NCBI RefSeq assembly: GCF_027923225.1
Contig: NZ_BSDI01000010.1
Span: 62,001 to 126,000, forward strand
Length of the DNA stretch: 64,000 nucleotides
Reading direction: 5' to 3'
DNA from: Phytohabitans aurantiacus
GTDB lineage: Bacteria; Actinomycetota; Actinomycetes; Mycobacteriales; Micromonosporaceae
Shown: in pieces, positions 51,527 through 59,922 of the stretch
Layout of the letters: each line of letters starts with the position of its first letter
Position numbering within the stretch: position 1 is the first letter of the stretch
Notes under the pieces: model-generated
The model's input: only the letters and a program-made list of their open reading frames with translations
Databases searched by the model: none
Told to the model about the DNA's origin: nothing
Position numbers and translations under genes: made by a program

Positions 51527-52441
51527 TCAGATCTGTCCCGGCTTGACGGGCAGTTCGAACCCGTGGCGCCGCGGCGCATCGGTACCGGGCGGGAGTGCGC
51601 CAAGCTGGAAGCGGCGGCTGAGGTTGGGCAGGATCGAGCGCAGTGCGGTGACGGTGCCGCGGCGGTCACCTCCCGCGTCGTGCAGCAACACGATCGCACC
51701 CCGCGTCGTACCGGCGTTGACGGTGCCGGCGATGCTGCCGGCGCTCGGCTTGCGCCAGTCCTGCGGGTCGACCGTCCAGTGCAGGGATGTCATGCCCAGT
51801 TCGCGGGCCACACCGACGACTCCGGCTGTCCAGGCGCCGCCCGGCTGGCGGTAGTACGAGATCCGGGAGCCCGGCGCTGCGGCCCGGATCGCGTTGTTGG
51901 CGCGGATGAGGTTGGCCCGGATGGTCGCGCGCGACTTCGTACCCAGCTGGATGTCGTGGTCCCACGAGTGGTTGCACAGCGTGTGGCCGTCGTCCACGAT
52001 CGCTTTCACGAGGCGGGGGAACGCTTTCGCGTTGACGCCGACGAGGCAGAAGGTCGCTTTTATCCGGTACCGCCGCAGCAGTTCCAGCGTCTGTGGGGTG
52101 TGCTTCGGATCGGGCCCGTCATCGAACGTCAACGCCACAGTGGACGTACCAGTCGTCCGGCGGCTGCCGAACGGACCGCCGCGTTCGGCGGGGAGTGGCG
52201 GCCTGTTGGGGCCGGTGATCGGCTGCCGCGGGGGCGCGAACCGTTGCGCGGCCGGCCGGGCGGGTGGTCCGGTCGTGGCGGGCGTCTTGGGAGTGGCTTG
52301 CGCCTTCGGCCCCGCCCCTGGCCGTCCAGTGATCCGTCCAGCCAGATAGCCGCTGAGCACCACCGCGCCCACGACTCCCACCACGATCAGCAGCGTGCGT
52401 AGGTACCGTGCGCCGCCCCCCGCCTCATGCGCACCATTCAC
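51527..52441 (-). CDS. Membrane-anchored polysaccharide deacetylase (NodB domain)
   Basis: The 304-residue protein has one N-terminal helix, then a Pro/Ala/Gly-rich linker to about residue 90, and a NodB domain. TFDDGPDPKHTP is motif 1, HTLCNHSWDH is motif 2 with the metal histidines, and WTVDPQDW and IVLLHDAGG are later motifs. It should act outside the cell on an N-acetylated polysaccharide such as peptidoglycan or chitin oligomers. The start is uncertain; GTG 52441 follows an AT-rich promoter-like stretch. Confidence 0.87.
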   Translation of the reverse strand: MNGAHEAGGGARYLRTLLIVVGVVGAVVLSGYLAGRITGRPGAGPKAQATPKTPATTGPPARPAAQRFAPPRQPITGPNRPPLPAERGGPFGSRRTTGTSTVALTFDDGPDPKHTPQTLELLRRYRIKATFCLVGVNAKAFPRLVKAIVDDGHTLCNHSWDHDIQLGTKSRATIRANLIRANNAIRAAAPGSRISYYRQPGGAWTAGVVGVARELGMTSLHWTVDPQDWRKPSAGSIAGTVNAGTTRGAIVLLHDAGGDRRGTVTALRSILPNLSRRFQLGALPPGTDAPRRHGFELPVKPGQI

Positions 52442-52553
52442 AACGAGCAGAATAATTGCGACCAAAGTAACGCAAGCCCCTTTACCCACATTCCTTCGCT
52501 TTCTCCCCCTTCCCGGGCCCGCCCCTGATCCACGTCCTGCCGCCCGTGCCGCG

Positions 52554-52613
52554 CCGCGCGCCCGCTCGCCGCGCGCCCGCTTGCCGCGCGCCCGCTTGCC
52601 GCGCGCCCGCCTC
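52554..52613. repeat. Four tandem 15-nt GC-rich units
   Basis: The unit CCGCGCGCCCGCTTG is repeated four times with one or two changes per unit, directly before family B copy 2. Comparable GC-rich arrays lie beside the other two copies. No gene is seen across 52442-53403; the stretch is a patchwork of repeats and hairpins. Confidence 0.75.
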
Positions 52614-52620
52614 TCCTCGT

Positions 52621-52698
52621 CGATCAAGGGCGAATGCACGTGGTTTGATCGCTTTTCCGCAGGTATTCGCCCTTGATCGATGCGGATGTCCTTGATCG
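52621..52698 (+). repeat. 78-nt palindromic element, family B copy 2
   Basis: It starts with the same GATCAAGGGCGAATGCACG left arm (52622-52640) as copy 1 and ends in CTTGATCG. The right arm has diverged near the loop, so 14 bp still pair. Identity to copy 1 covers arms, loop (TTTGATCGCTTTTCCGC against TTGGATCTCTTTTCCGC) and tail. Confidence 0.82.
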
Positions 52699-52984
52699 GC
52701 GTCGTGGTTGAGCGATCGGGCGCCGCGCCAGGCCCGGCCGCCGCCGCTAACGGCGCTATGCGCCGTCCACCGACCAGATCCGTACGACGGAGCTCGTGAG
52801 CCGTGACTTTAGGGCTGTTCGTGCACTGCGGCGGTTGATCGATGCGCGACGCCGGGGTCCTGGTTAGGGCCGCCCTATGCGGCATGGCGGCTGACGGCGC
52901 CGCGACGTTGCTCGTTGACGGCGCGATGCCGCACTTTCGCGGAAATTGTGCGTCCAGGCCGTGCGCGAGCGCGCCCTGAGCTGA

Positions 52985-53030
52985 ATCTTGGAGCTGCACC
53001 GTCGCTATGGCGACGCTGCAGCTCCAAGAT
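52985..53030. repeat. Near-perfect 20-bp palindrome
   Basis: ATCTTGGAGCTGCA with CCGTCGC on the left mirrors the right arm ending in TGCAGCTCCAAGAT, with one mismatch and a short ATGG-type centre. It is a third sequence class of long palindrome in this block. Confidence 0.7.
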
Positions 53031-53081
53031 CTGGCGCGCGAGGCGCGGCGGCCTCACGTGGCAGCCACCGCTCGTCCAGCG

Positions 53082-53153
53082 GCCTGGGCTTGCGCGGCGG
53101 TCGGCGCTCGTGCGCGGCCTCGGCTTGCGCGGCGGCCGGCGCTCGTGCGGCGG
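53082..53153. repeat. Two tandem copies of a 35-nt unit
   Basis: The pieces CTTGCGCGGCGGTCGGCGCT and CTTGCGCGGCGGCCGGCGCT, each followed by CGTGCG, repeat about 35 nt apart. The unit is GC-rich with no coding sense. Confidence 0.55.
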
Positions 53154-53207
53154 TCGGGCCTTGGCTGGCGACGGCTGGGTCGTGTGGCGCCGCCGGCCCA
53201 GCCGCGG

Positions 53208-53285
53208 CGATCAAGGAGATCTGCATGGATCAAGGGCAAACGCACGCGGAAAAGAGATCAAACCACGTGCATTCGCCCTTGATCG
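53208..53285 (-). repeat. 78-nt palindromic element, family B copy 3 (inverted)
   Basis: The minus strand reads CGATCAAGGGCGAATGCACG onward, nearly identical to copies 1 and 2 across all 78 nt and also sharing the flanking CCTCTCCTCGT with copy 2. It lies in inverted orientation 509 bp from copy 2. Confidence 0.82.
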
Positions 53286-53403
53286 ACGAGGAGAGGCAGC
53301 GCGCGGACGCGCGGCGACGGGCGCGCGACGTGCGACGACGAGCGCGGGCGTGCGACGAGCGCGGGCGTGCGGCGAGTCGGGGCGAGCGCGACGCGACGCG
53401 CTG

Positions 53404-54117
53404 TTAGACGGGGATGGGGGCGGGCTCGGTGTCGGGGAGCTGGCGGGTCGGCGGGACCACGAACTTGTAGCCCACCTGCCGCACCGTGCCGATCATCGAC
53501 TCGTACTCGGAGCCGAGCTTGGCGCGCAGCCGCCGCACGTGTACGTCGACCGTGCGGGTGCCACCGAAGTAGTCGTACCCCCACACCTCGCGTAGCAGCT
53601 GGTCGCGGGTGAACACCCGGCCCGGGTGCTGGGCGAGGAACTTCAGCAGCTCGAACTCCTTGTATGTCAGGTCGAGCGGCCGGCCCTTGAGCTTGGCGGC
53701 GTACGTGTCGGGGTCGATGGTCAGCTCGCCGGCCCGGATCAGCCCACCGGCACCGGATGTGGCGTTGGTGAGCCGGCCGACGGCCAGCCGCAGCCGGGCC
53801 TCGACCTCGGCGGGACCGGCGCTGGCGAGGATGACGTCGTCGACGCCCCAGTCGGCGTTGAGCGCGATGAGCCCAGCCTCGGTGACCACGGCGACGAGCG
53901 GGACGCCCAGCCCGGTGGCGTGCAGCATGCGGCACGTGGCGCGCGCCTCGGCCAGCTCGGAGCGGGCGTCGACCATGACAGCGTCAGGGCTGGGACCGGA
54001 GACCAGTGTGCGTACATCGCGCGGGGCGGTGCGCACCGAGTGGGGAAGCAGGTCGAGCGCGGGCAGCACAGCGGAAGGCTCACCAGCACGCGCCGTCACG
54101 AGGAGCAGGATCTCCAC
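53404..54117 (-). CDS. glnR: Nitrogen-response regulator GlnR (atypical OmpR type)
   Basis: The 237-residue regulator has a receiver-like domain with D50 (VMVDARSE) but lacking the full acidic pocket, as in actinobacterial GlnR. The OmpR winged helix that follows reads LTYKEFELLKFLAQHPGRVF, DQLLREVWGYDYFGGTRTVD and HVRRLRAKLG. It controls glnA, amtB and other nitrogen genes. GTG start with GGAGG. The glnR-mshD-pst neighbourhood supports the name. Confidence 0.93.
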   Translation of the reverse strand: MEILLLVTARAGEPSAVLPALDLLPHSVRTAPRDVRTLVSGPSPDAVMVDARSELAEARATCRMLHATGLGVPLVAVVTEAGLIALNADWGVDDVILASAGPAEVEARLRLAVGRLTNATSGAGGLIRAGELTIDPDTYAAKLKGRPLDLTYKEFELLKFLAQHPGRVFTRDQLLREVWGYDYFGGTRTVDVHVRRLRAKLGSEYESMIGTVRQVGYKFVVPPTRQLPDTEPAPIPV

Positions 54118-54303
54118 ACTTCACCTCCGTCCTCGCGGCGCTTGGGCCGCGCGGTGACCGTCGGGTCCCGGCGTCGCTGACGGGCGGGGTTACTGAAAAA
54201 CTTGACGCTGAGCTTAACCGATTTTCAGCTTGTAACGCCCTGGTGCCTACACGATCATCTGTGTGATCGGCCATAACGGCCGAGAAAAGAGTACGGTGCG
54301 AGC

Positions 54304-55380
54304 GTGTTTCCCTCGTCCTCTGACGTGGGCCGCGAATCGTGGGACGGACCCCCGCCGGGCCCGCGGCGTACGGCCCCGAACGCTTACGGCGCGCCCGGCG
54401 CGGCACCGGTGACCGCTCCCGACGAGCGGCGGGAACGCGCCGCCGCCCGGCGCGCCCGCCGGGACGGACCGAGCGGCCTCCAGCCGACCGAGCCGGCGGA
54501 TTCCGAGACGGACGCCGAGGAGAACGAGGACGACGCGGAAGAGGTCGAGCCGGTACCGGTACGGCGGTTACTCTCCGTTGCCGTCGCGGGGTTCGCGGGG
54601 CTGCTCACCCTGGGACTGATCATGGGCGCCCAGACCGCCGGACCGGGTGGCGCACGCGTCCCGTACGCGATAGTGATCTTCGGGGTGCAGTTGCTTTTCG
54701 TCCTGGCTTGGACGATGGCGATCCGCCCGCCGGCGCTGCCCCTGGTGGCCGGCGTCTGCATCGCGATCGCCGCGCTGGCGGACTTCGCCGCGATCTCGCC
54801 CGATACCGCGACCATCGCACCTGTCGGCTACGTCGCCGTGGGTGGTTTCGTGGCTGGGGTGCTCGCGCAGCTCATCCGGCGCGTCGACCGGGTTCGGGTC
54901 ACCGATTCACTGGGCGCGACCCTGCTCATCGTGGTGGGCGTCGTCGCGTTCGCAACCCTGATCGTGCTGGGCCGGGTGCCGCTCGGTACCCAGGCGATCT
55001 TCGTCTGTCTGACGGCGACCGGCGTGTCGCTGGTCGTGGCGCGACTGACCGACGCGGTCTCCGCCTGGCCGCGCCTGGCGCCGCAGGTGCCGCGCGGCGC
55101 GGCCGGCGTCGTGCTCGGCGCGATGTGCGGCACGCTGGCCGCCGCGGTCATCGGCAGCTACGTCGTGGGTTTCACCCCCGTCAGCGGCGCGGTGGTCGGC
55201 CTGATCGCGGCCAGTGCGGCCGGTCTCGCGGACTTGGCGGCCGGGTACTCCGAAGCGGGTCGCCAGATGGCCGGTGAGCCGCCGACAATGTGGATCGCTC
55301 GGCACATGCAAGGGCCGCTCGGAGGGTTCGCGCTCGCGGCTCCTGCCGCTTATGCGATGTGCGTCCTGTTTCTCACGTGA
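54304..55380 (+). CDS. Conserved actinobacterial membrane protein
   Basis: The 358-residue protein has a roughly 88-residue hydrophilic N-terminus, rich in Arg/Ala then in Glu/Asp (DAEENEDDAEEVEP), followed by about eight hydrophobic helices with no catalytic motif I can name. GTG start close behind a TACGGT hexamer suggests a leaderless transcript. It is likely a member of a conserved hypothetical family seen beside lipoprotein-binding genes, but no function can be assigned. Confidence 0.75.
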   Translation: MFPSSSDVGRESWDGPPPGPRRTAPNAYGAPGAAPVTAPDERRERAAARRARRDGPSGLQPTEPADSETDAEENEDDAEEVEPVPVRRLLSVAVAGFAGLLTLGLIMGAQTAGPGGARVPYAIVIFGVQLLFVLAWTMAIRPPALPLVAGVCIAIAALADFAAISPDTATIAPVGYVAVGGFVAGVLAQLIRRVDRVRVTDSLGATLLIVVGVVAFATLIVLGRVPLGTQAIFVCLTATGVSLVVARLTDAVSAWPRLAPQVPRGAAGVVLGAMCGTLAAAVIGSYVVGFTPVSGAVVGLIAASAAGLADLAAGYSEAGRQMAGEPPTMWIARHMQGPLGGFALAAPAAYAMCVLFLT

Positions 55381-55417
55381 GCGTGGCGCACAGGAAGACC
55401 GGGTATAAACGACGAAC

Positions 55418-56203
55418 GTGACGACGTACACGTACGCCGACGAACGCACGCAGCCGCGCCGACGCAAGCGGGGCCGGCGGGTGCTGACCGTACTCATCGT
55501 GCTGCTGATCGTGCTGTTGGGGCTCGTGGCGGTGGCCGACCGGGTCGGCGCCTCGATGGCCGAACGTGTGATCGGCGACGAGATCAAGCAGGAACTCGTC
55601 GCCCAGGGGCTGGAGACGTCGTCACCCGAGGTGAGCGTCGGCGGCTTTCCGTTTCTGACCCAGGTGCTCGCTGGAGAGTATGAGTCGATCTCCATCCGGC
55701 TCCGCGACGTGGAGGGGACGCTCGAAGGCGAAGGCGTCCGGCTGCCACGCCTGGACGTCGAGGCGCGCACCGTGACGGCACCCCTCGACACGCTGCGGAC
55801 GCAGCAAGGCGAGATCACCGCCGGCACCGTCCAGGGCACGGCCATCGTCGCGTACGCCAGCGTGATCGCCCTGATCAACCAGCCCGGCCTGCAACTGTCC
55901 GAACGGGACGGTGTGCTTTCTGTCACCGCTCCGCTCCAGGTACTCGGCCAAGAGGTCACCGTGAAGGGCAACGCGGAGCTGTCGGTGCGCGAAGGACGGG
56001 TACAGGTGTCGTTCGTCAACCTCTCGGCAGAGGGAGCGCCGCAGGGCACCGAGGAACTGGTGAACGCGTACGCCAGGGACATCTCACTCAACCTGGCGCT
56101 GCCGGAGATGCCCTTCCAGCTTGAACTCCAGGATGTCAAGGCCCAGTCCGACGGGCTGGCCGTGACAGCCGCCGCCCAGAACGTGCCGTTGAACCAATCG
56201 TGA
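55418..56203 (+). CDS. DUF2993 (LmeA-like) phospholipid-binding protein
   Basis: The 261-residue protein has a basic N-terminus (QPRRRKRGRR), one membrane helix (about residues 22-42), and a DUF2993 domain with SPEVSVGGFPFLTQVLAGEY and the repeating strands EGEGVRLPRLDVEARTV. LmeA of mycobacteria binds phospholipid and supports lipoglycan elongation. GTG lies 8 nt after a TATAAA box, so it is probably leaderless. Confidence 0.88.
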   Translation: MTTYTYADERTQPRRRKRGRRVLTVLIVLLIVLLGLVAVADRVGASMAERVIGDEIKQELVAQGLETSSPEVSVGGFPFLTQVLAGEYESISIRLRDVEGTLEGEGVRLPRLDVEARTVTAPLDTLRTQQGEITAGTVQGTAIVAYASVIALINQPGLQLSERDGVLSVTAPLQVLGQEVTVKGNAELSVREGRVQVSFVNLSAEGAPQGTEELVNAYARDISLNLALPEMPFQLELQDVKAQSDGLAVTAAAQNVPLNQS

Positions 56204-56270
56204 CCGGGCTGTCCCGGATGGTGAGTCGCTGCTGTTACCGGCGGAAGAACGGCTGGTAGGCTGCTTGCCC

Positions 56271-56348
56271 ATGGGGACGCTCCTCACCAAACGGCGCGCG
56301 GTCGACCTGTGCCGCGTGGCCACCTGCCTGTGTCGCCCCGTCATCTGA
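56271..56348 (+). CDS. Cys-rich regulatory leader peptide (Ms5788A-like)
   Basis: A 25-codon ORF whose second half is VDLCRVATCLCRPV, with Cys at 14, 19 and 21. Its stop lies 158 bp before a sulfurtransferase gene that is followed by a DUF1416 gene. The same arrangement, with a similar MxTLLTKRRAVDLCRV-type start, is known in mycobacteria, where translation through the Cys codons senses cysteine and attenuates the operon. It is too short for ordinary gene calling. Confidence 0.82.
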   Translation: MGTLLTKRRAVDLCRVATCLCRPVI

Positions 56349-56506
56349 CGGCGGGGCCGGTGCTGCGTACCCTCTGATCCATCTACGCCCGGCAGTGGCG
56401 CCGTCGCACGTACCCGTGATCGTCCAAATCAATGGGTCGCGCGCCACGGCAAGAGTTGAGCGCCTAAGCGCCGACCTCGAATCAATCCTCACAAGGAGCT
56501 CATTCG

Positions 56507-57355
56507 ATGAGTCGCGACACTGCACTCGTATCCGCGGACTGGGCAGAGAGCAACCTCGACGCCCCAGGTGTCGTCTTCGTCGAGGTCGACGAAGACACCA
56601 CCGCCTATGACGGTGGACACATCCCCGGAGCCATCAAGCTGGACTGGAAGACGGACTTGCAGGACCCGGTGCGCCGGGACTTCGTCAACAAGCAGCAGTT
56701 CGAGGCGCTGCTCTCCGAGCGCGGCATCTCCAACGACGACAAGGTCATCCTGTACGGCGGCAACAACAACTGGTTCGCGGCCTACGCGTACTGGTACTTC
56801 AAGCTCTACGGGCACGGCGACGTCCGGCTGCTCGACGGTGGCCGCAAGAAGTGGGAGCTCGACGCCCGCACGCTCAGCAAAGACGCTGTGAGCCGCGAGG
56901 CGACCCAGTACACGGCGCAGGACCCCGACGTGTCGATCCGCGCGTTCCGCGACGAGGTGGTCGACGCGATCGGCACGAAGAACCTCGTCGACGTGCGCTC
57001 TCCCGACGAGTACGCCGGCCGCCTGCTCGCCCCGGCCCACCTCCCGCAGGAGCAGGCCCAGCGCGCCGGACACATCCCGACGGCACTCAGCGTGCCGTGG
57101 AGCAAGGCCGCCAACGAAGACGGCACGTTCAAGTCTGACGACGACCTGCGTCAGATTTACGGCGAGGCGGGGCTCGACGACTCCAAGTCGACCATCGCGT
57201 ACTGCCGCATCGGCGAGCGCTCCTCGCACACCTGGTTCGTGCTCAAGGAGCTGCTCGGTCACCAGGACGTGAAGAACTACGACGGTTCGTGGACCGAGTA
57301 CGGCTCGCTGGTCGGCGTGCCCGTAGCCCTCGGCGATGAGCCCGGAAAGGCGTGA
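56507..57355 (+). CDS. Thiosulfate sulfurtransferase (rhodanese, CysA/SseA type)
   Basis: The 282-residue protein has two rhodanese domains. The N-domain has GHIPGAIKLDW, and the catalytic Cys is C233 in AYCRIGERSSHTW. It moves sulfane sulfur from thiosulfate to an acceptor. The next gene, coding for DUF1416, starts 2 bp after it, and a Cys-rich leader peptide precedes it, so the set senses and handles sulfur. Confidence 0.95.
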   Translation: MSRDTALVSADWAESNLDAPGVVFVEVDEDTTAYDGGHIPGAIKLDWKTDLQDPVRRDFVNKQQFEALLSERGISNDDKVILYGGNNNWFAAYAYWYFKLYGHGDVRLLDGGRKKWELDARTLSKDAVSREATQYTAQDPDVSIRAFRDEVVDAIGTKNLVDVRSPDEYAGRLLAPAHLPQEQAQRAGHIPTALSVPWSKAANEDGTFKSDDDLRQIYGEAGLDDSKSTIAYCRIGERSSHTWFVLKELLGHQDVKNYDGSWTEYGSLVGVPVALGDEPGKA

Positions 57356-57357
57356 CA

Positions 57358-57681
57358 ATGACTGCCGTTACCTCCGCGGGTTGCGCCGCGCCCGACCAGG
57401 CCGCTCCGTTGCCGGCCAGCGTCGACCTCGAGAAGGAAACCGTGATCACGGGCGTCGTGAGCGACGACTCCGGCGAGGCGGTGGCCGGCGCGTACGTGCG
57501 GCTACTCGACTCGACCGGTGAGTTCACGGCCGAGGTGGTCACCTCGCCCGAGGGCCAGTTCCGGTTCTTCGCCGCACCCGGCACGTGGACGCTGCGCGCC
57601 CTCTCCCGGCACGGCAACGGTGACACCACCGTGACCGCCAGCCAGGGCATCAACCAGGTCAGCGTCACGGTCGCCGCCTGA
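57358..57681 (+). CDS. sseC: DUF1416 family protein (SseC-like)
   Basis: The 107-residue protein has ITGVVSDDSGEAVAGAYVRL and SPEGQFRFFAAPGTWTLRAL, a small Greek-key beta fold that is the DUF1416 signature. The family is found next to the rhodanese CysA in actinobacteria and is taken to support sulfur transfer. An overlapping GTG at 57352 is an alternative start. Confidence 0.92.
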   Translation: MTAVTSAGCAAPDQAAPLPASVDLEKETVITGVVSDDSGEAVAGAYVRLLDSTGEFTAEVVTSPEGQFRFFAAPGTWTLRALSRHGNGDTTVTASQGINQVSVTVAA

Positions 57682-57698
57682 CCTCAGAGCAACAGCAA

Positions 57699-57731
57699 AG
57701 GAGGCGTCCCCCAAGCCGGGGGACGCCTCCT
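57699..57731 (+). terminator. Terminator of the sulfurtransferase operon
   Basis: AGGAGGCGTCCCCC (57699-57712) pairs with 57718-57731 across 5 nt, between the DUF1416 gene and the convergent island gene. Confidence 0.82.
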
Positions 57732-57736
57732 CGCGT

Positions 57737-59026
57737 TTATGGCTCGGTCAGCTTCCACGCTCGTACGAACTCTCGATAGAGGAACTGTTCGAAGGGGCGG
57801 CCTCGGAAACGCCGAACTACGCCCTTGGCCATTTCGCGGGTCCCGAAATAGAGCCCGCTGACCACCGGTAGGCCGGTAATACTTCGCGTGACCGATGCCA
57901 CCCCGTCGACCAGTTCGCGCTCGAGCGGGGAGGTCTCGGTGCGGCGGAAGCCGAGCGTCTCCAGAAGGCTATTGCGGACTCCTTCGATATCGCGTGCCAG
58001 GCGTAGGTGGTCCTCCTCGGTGACGCACGAGGCGACGGCGGCTCGCAGGTCCGCTGCGGCTTCCCGGTAGCGCTCGATCCGATCCGCCACGACCTCGATC
58101 CACTCTTGGTCACCGCGCTTGGCGGTTTCACCGTCTCGCCAGAGCCGACCGCCCAGAAGCGGAAGTTCGAACTCGAGCAGGCGTACGCGGACGGACTCGA
58201 TCTGGCCTGCCGCCTGCGCGATCGAGTCGTGAATTCCTCGGACGGCTTTGATCACTTCAAGAACGAGGCTCCTGTCGACGCCCCGACGGTTGAGATCGAA
58301 CGTGACGGAGAAGTCCCGGCGAATTGGATGAGGTTGGTAGCAGAGGGTCGCGGCCTCGGCCCGCGCCTGATAGCGGAGACCCCGCGCCAGCGTTGCCATC
58401 AGATATTTGCCCTCGCCCGGCGGGGCCACCGGCTGGAGCGCGCGGTGGAGCACGACGGCTGCCGACCGGGCCCACTCGCCGAATGCGTCGCTCTCGATCC
58501 CGTCTCCCGTGTTGATGCGGGCGTGGTGATGCCCGCTTACCCGTACCTGAGCGGCTTGGAACCTGGCCCACTCAGTCAGCCGGGCGGAGAGTGACGTGCG
58601 TGTGCTGTAACCGATGCTGTCGCAAATCAGAGCCTGATCAATGAACTGGATGATGCTTCCGGTGCCCACCGACGTCGTGAGATCGAGCAAGGCTGCTGTT
58701 TCATCGGACTGGGCAACTGTCCACTGGTGAGCGTCGAGCAGCAACGGATGCACGAGATCTCGACGCATGAGCGCCTGAAGAAGCCGCGGCAACGAACCGA
58801 AGTCCTCTGGGCGTGGGTTTGGCAGGGTGGGATGAGGCACATATGTCCGCTCCATGAAGACAAGGGACTGGACCAGTTCGACGAAGCATTGGCGAGCGAA
58901 TGGATCTTGCGGTCGAGATCGTCGATTCTGTGAGGTGATGTAATCTTCGGCGCCGATCAGCGTCGTGACGTCAATGAGTACAAGGCCGCTCGCAGGCGCC
59001 TGTGTCAGGTCATCTCCAAGAACCAC
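57737..59026 (-). CDS. Unknown 429-residue accessory protein
   Basis: No family is recognised. The protein starts with a strand-like LVLIDVTTLIG (near residues 15-25). It is mostly helical and rich in Arg/Leu, with repeated GIHDSIAQAAGQIESVR and ERYREAAADLRAAVASC type coiled stretches, and has no signal peptide or membrane helix. The GTG at 59026 has GGGAGG six bases upstream and overlaps the stop of the preceding phosphatase-family gene by 22 bp, so the two are translated together. Base composition looks less GC-rich than the neighbours, suggesting recent gain. Confidence 0.7.
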   Translation of the reverse strand: MVLGDDLTQAPASGLVLIDVTTLIGAEDYITSQNRRSRPQDPFARQCFVELVQSLVFMERTYVPHPTLPNPRPEDFGSLPRLLQALMRRDLVHPLLLDAHQWTVAQSDETAALLDLTTSVGTGSIIQFIDQALICDSIGYSTRTSLSARLTEWARFQAAQVRVSGHHHARINTGDGIESDAFGEWARSAAVVLHRALQPVAPPGEGKYLMATLARGLRYQARAEAATLCYQPHPIRRDFSVTFDLNRRGVDRSLVLEVIKAVRGIHDSIAQAAGQIESVRVRLLEFELPLLGGRLWRDGETAKRGDQEWIEVVADRIERYREAAADLRAAVASCVTEEDHLRLARDIEGVRNSLLETLGFRRTETSPLERELVDGVASVTRSITGLPVVSGLYFGTREMAKGVVRRFRGRPFEQFLYREFVRAWKLTEP

Positions 59027-59859
59027 CGGACCTCCCTGGGCGGTCCCATGATGGTCACGTCGAATGTCGGCTCGGGGTGGCTGAGCGCCTCAGCGGTGAC
59101 CGGCAGACGTTTGCGCCCGTTGGCGTCGACTCCCCAGAGCCCTACGGTCTCACCTATGCACAAGCCCGCCAGGCCATCCCACATCTTTTGCTTCGTACGA
59201 TAAAAGATGGTGAAACGGTGAAATCCGCCATCGGTAAACGGGCTGATGTCGACCGCGGTTCTGATCATGTCAAGGGTCTGAGACGTCGTCCGCGTCTTGA
59301 GTTGATATCCGGCGCCTTGCAGTTTCTCTTCGAACGGGCGTGGAGGCGTGCCGGTGCTTCGGGTAACTGAGGCGTGCGGTGGCACAGGCGGTGTCGATGA
59401 CGTGGCGATGATGCTTCCGTTGACCACGACCTGCCGCTTGACCGGGTCTACTGTGATCAACACCGGCTGGCGGTGGCGCCCGAGTTCCGGCGCGAGGATG
59501 AAGGCGGCAACCGGATGGAGATCTTCAAGGACGCAAACGACGGAGCAGAACTCCACCCTGTCCGGCTGTACGAACTCGGCGGTGCCGTCGATGGGGTCGA
59601 CGACCCAGATCAGTTTTGGCGACCGTAGGACGTCTTGGCGTGCTGCCGTTCGCCCGTCTTCCTCGCCAACGATGACCGCATCTGGATCGAGCTTGCGGAT
59701 CTTTTCGACAATGCGTCGTTCGACAGCGATATCTGCCTCGGTCAGCAGCGTCGCATCGGCCTTGGTGTCGATCTGTAGGCCTGACAAGTGGTTGCGATAG
59801 CTCCGAAATGCGGGGAGAAGGTCGCGTGCCAGTTCGCTCCACAATGCGTTGAATCGCAT
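59005..59859 (-). CDS. Inositol-monophosphatase/CysQ-like phosphatase
   Basis: The 284-residue protein has the metal-binding motifs of the lithium-sensitive phosphatase superfamily: GEEDG (residues 65-69), WVVDPIDGT (85-93) and MWDGLAGLC late in the chain. The expected chemistry is hydrolysis of a phosphomonoester such as inositol phosphate or 3'-phosphoadenosine 5'-phosphate. The partner gene overlapping its 3' end is unknown, which makes a house-keeping role less certain. Confidence 0.8.
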   Translation of the reverse strand: MRFNALWSELARDLLPAFRSYRNHLSGLQIDTKADATLLTEADIAVERRIVEKIRKLDPDAVIVGEEDGRTAARQDVLRSPKLIWVVDPIDGTAEFVQPDRVEFCSVVCVLEDLHPVAAFILAPELGRHRQPVLITVDPVKRQVVVNGSIIATSSTPPVPPHASVTRSTGTPPRPFEEKLQGAGYQLKTRTTSQTLDMIRTAVDISPFTDGGFHRFTIFYRTKQKMWDGLAGLCIGETVGLWGVDANGRKRLPVTAEALSHPEPTFDVTIMGPPREVRWFLEMT

Positions 59860-59922
59860 GGCGCGAGTTTCCCACGTGACCGCGGTCCGTGGCGCTACCC
59901 ACGGACCGCGGTCACACTCAGG

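Noticed and set aside
52554..52613. Possible CRISPR array
   Set aside because: Units are contiguous 15-mers without spacers, and no cas genes are present.
54181..54303. GlnR-type boxes upstream of the 54304 gene (GTAAC-N6-GTGCC)
   Set aside because: Only one weak pair matches; too degenerate to call without conservation data.
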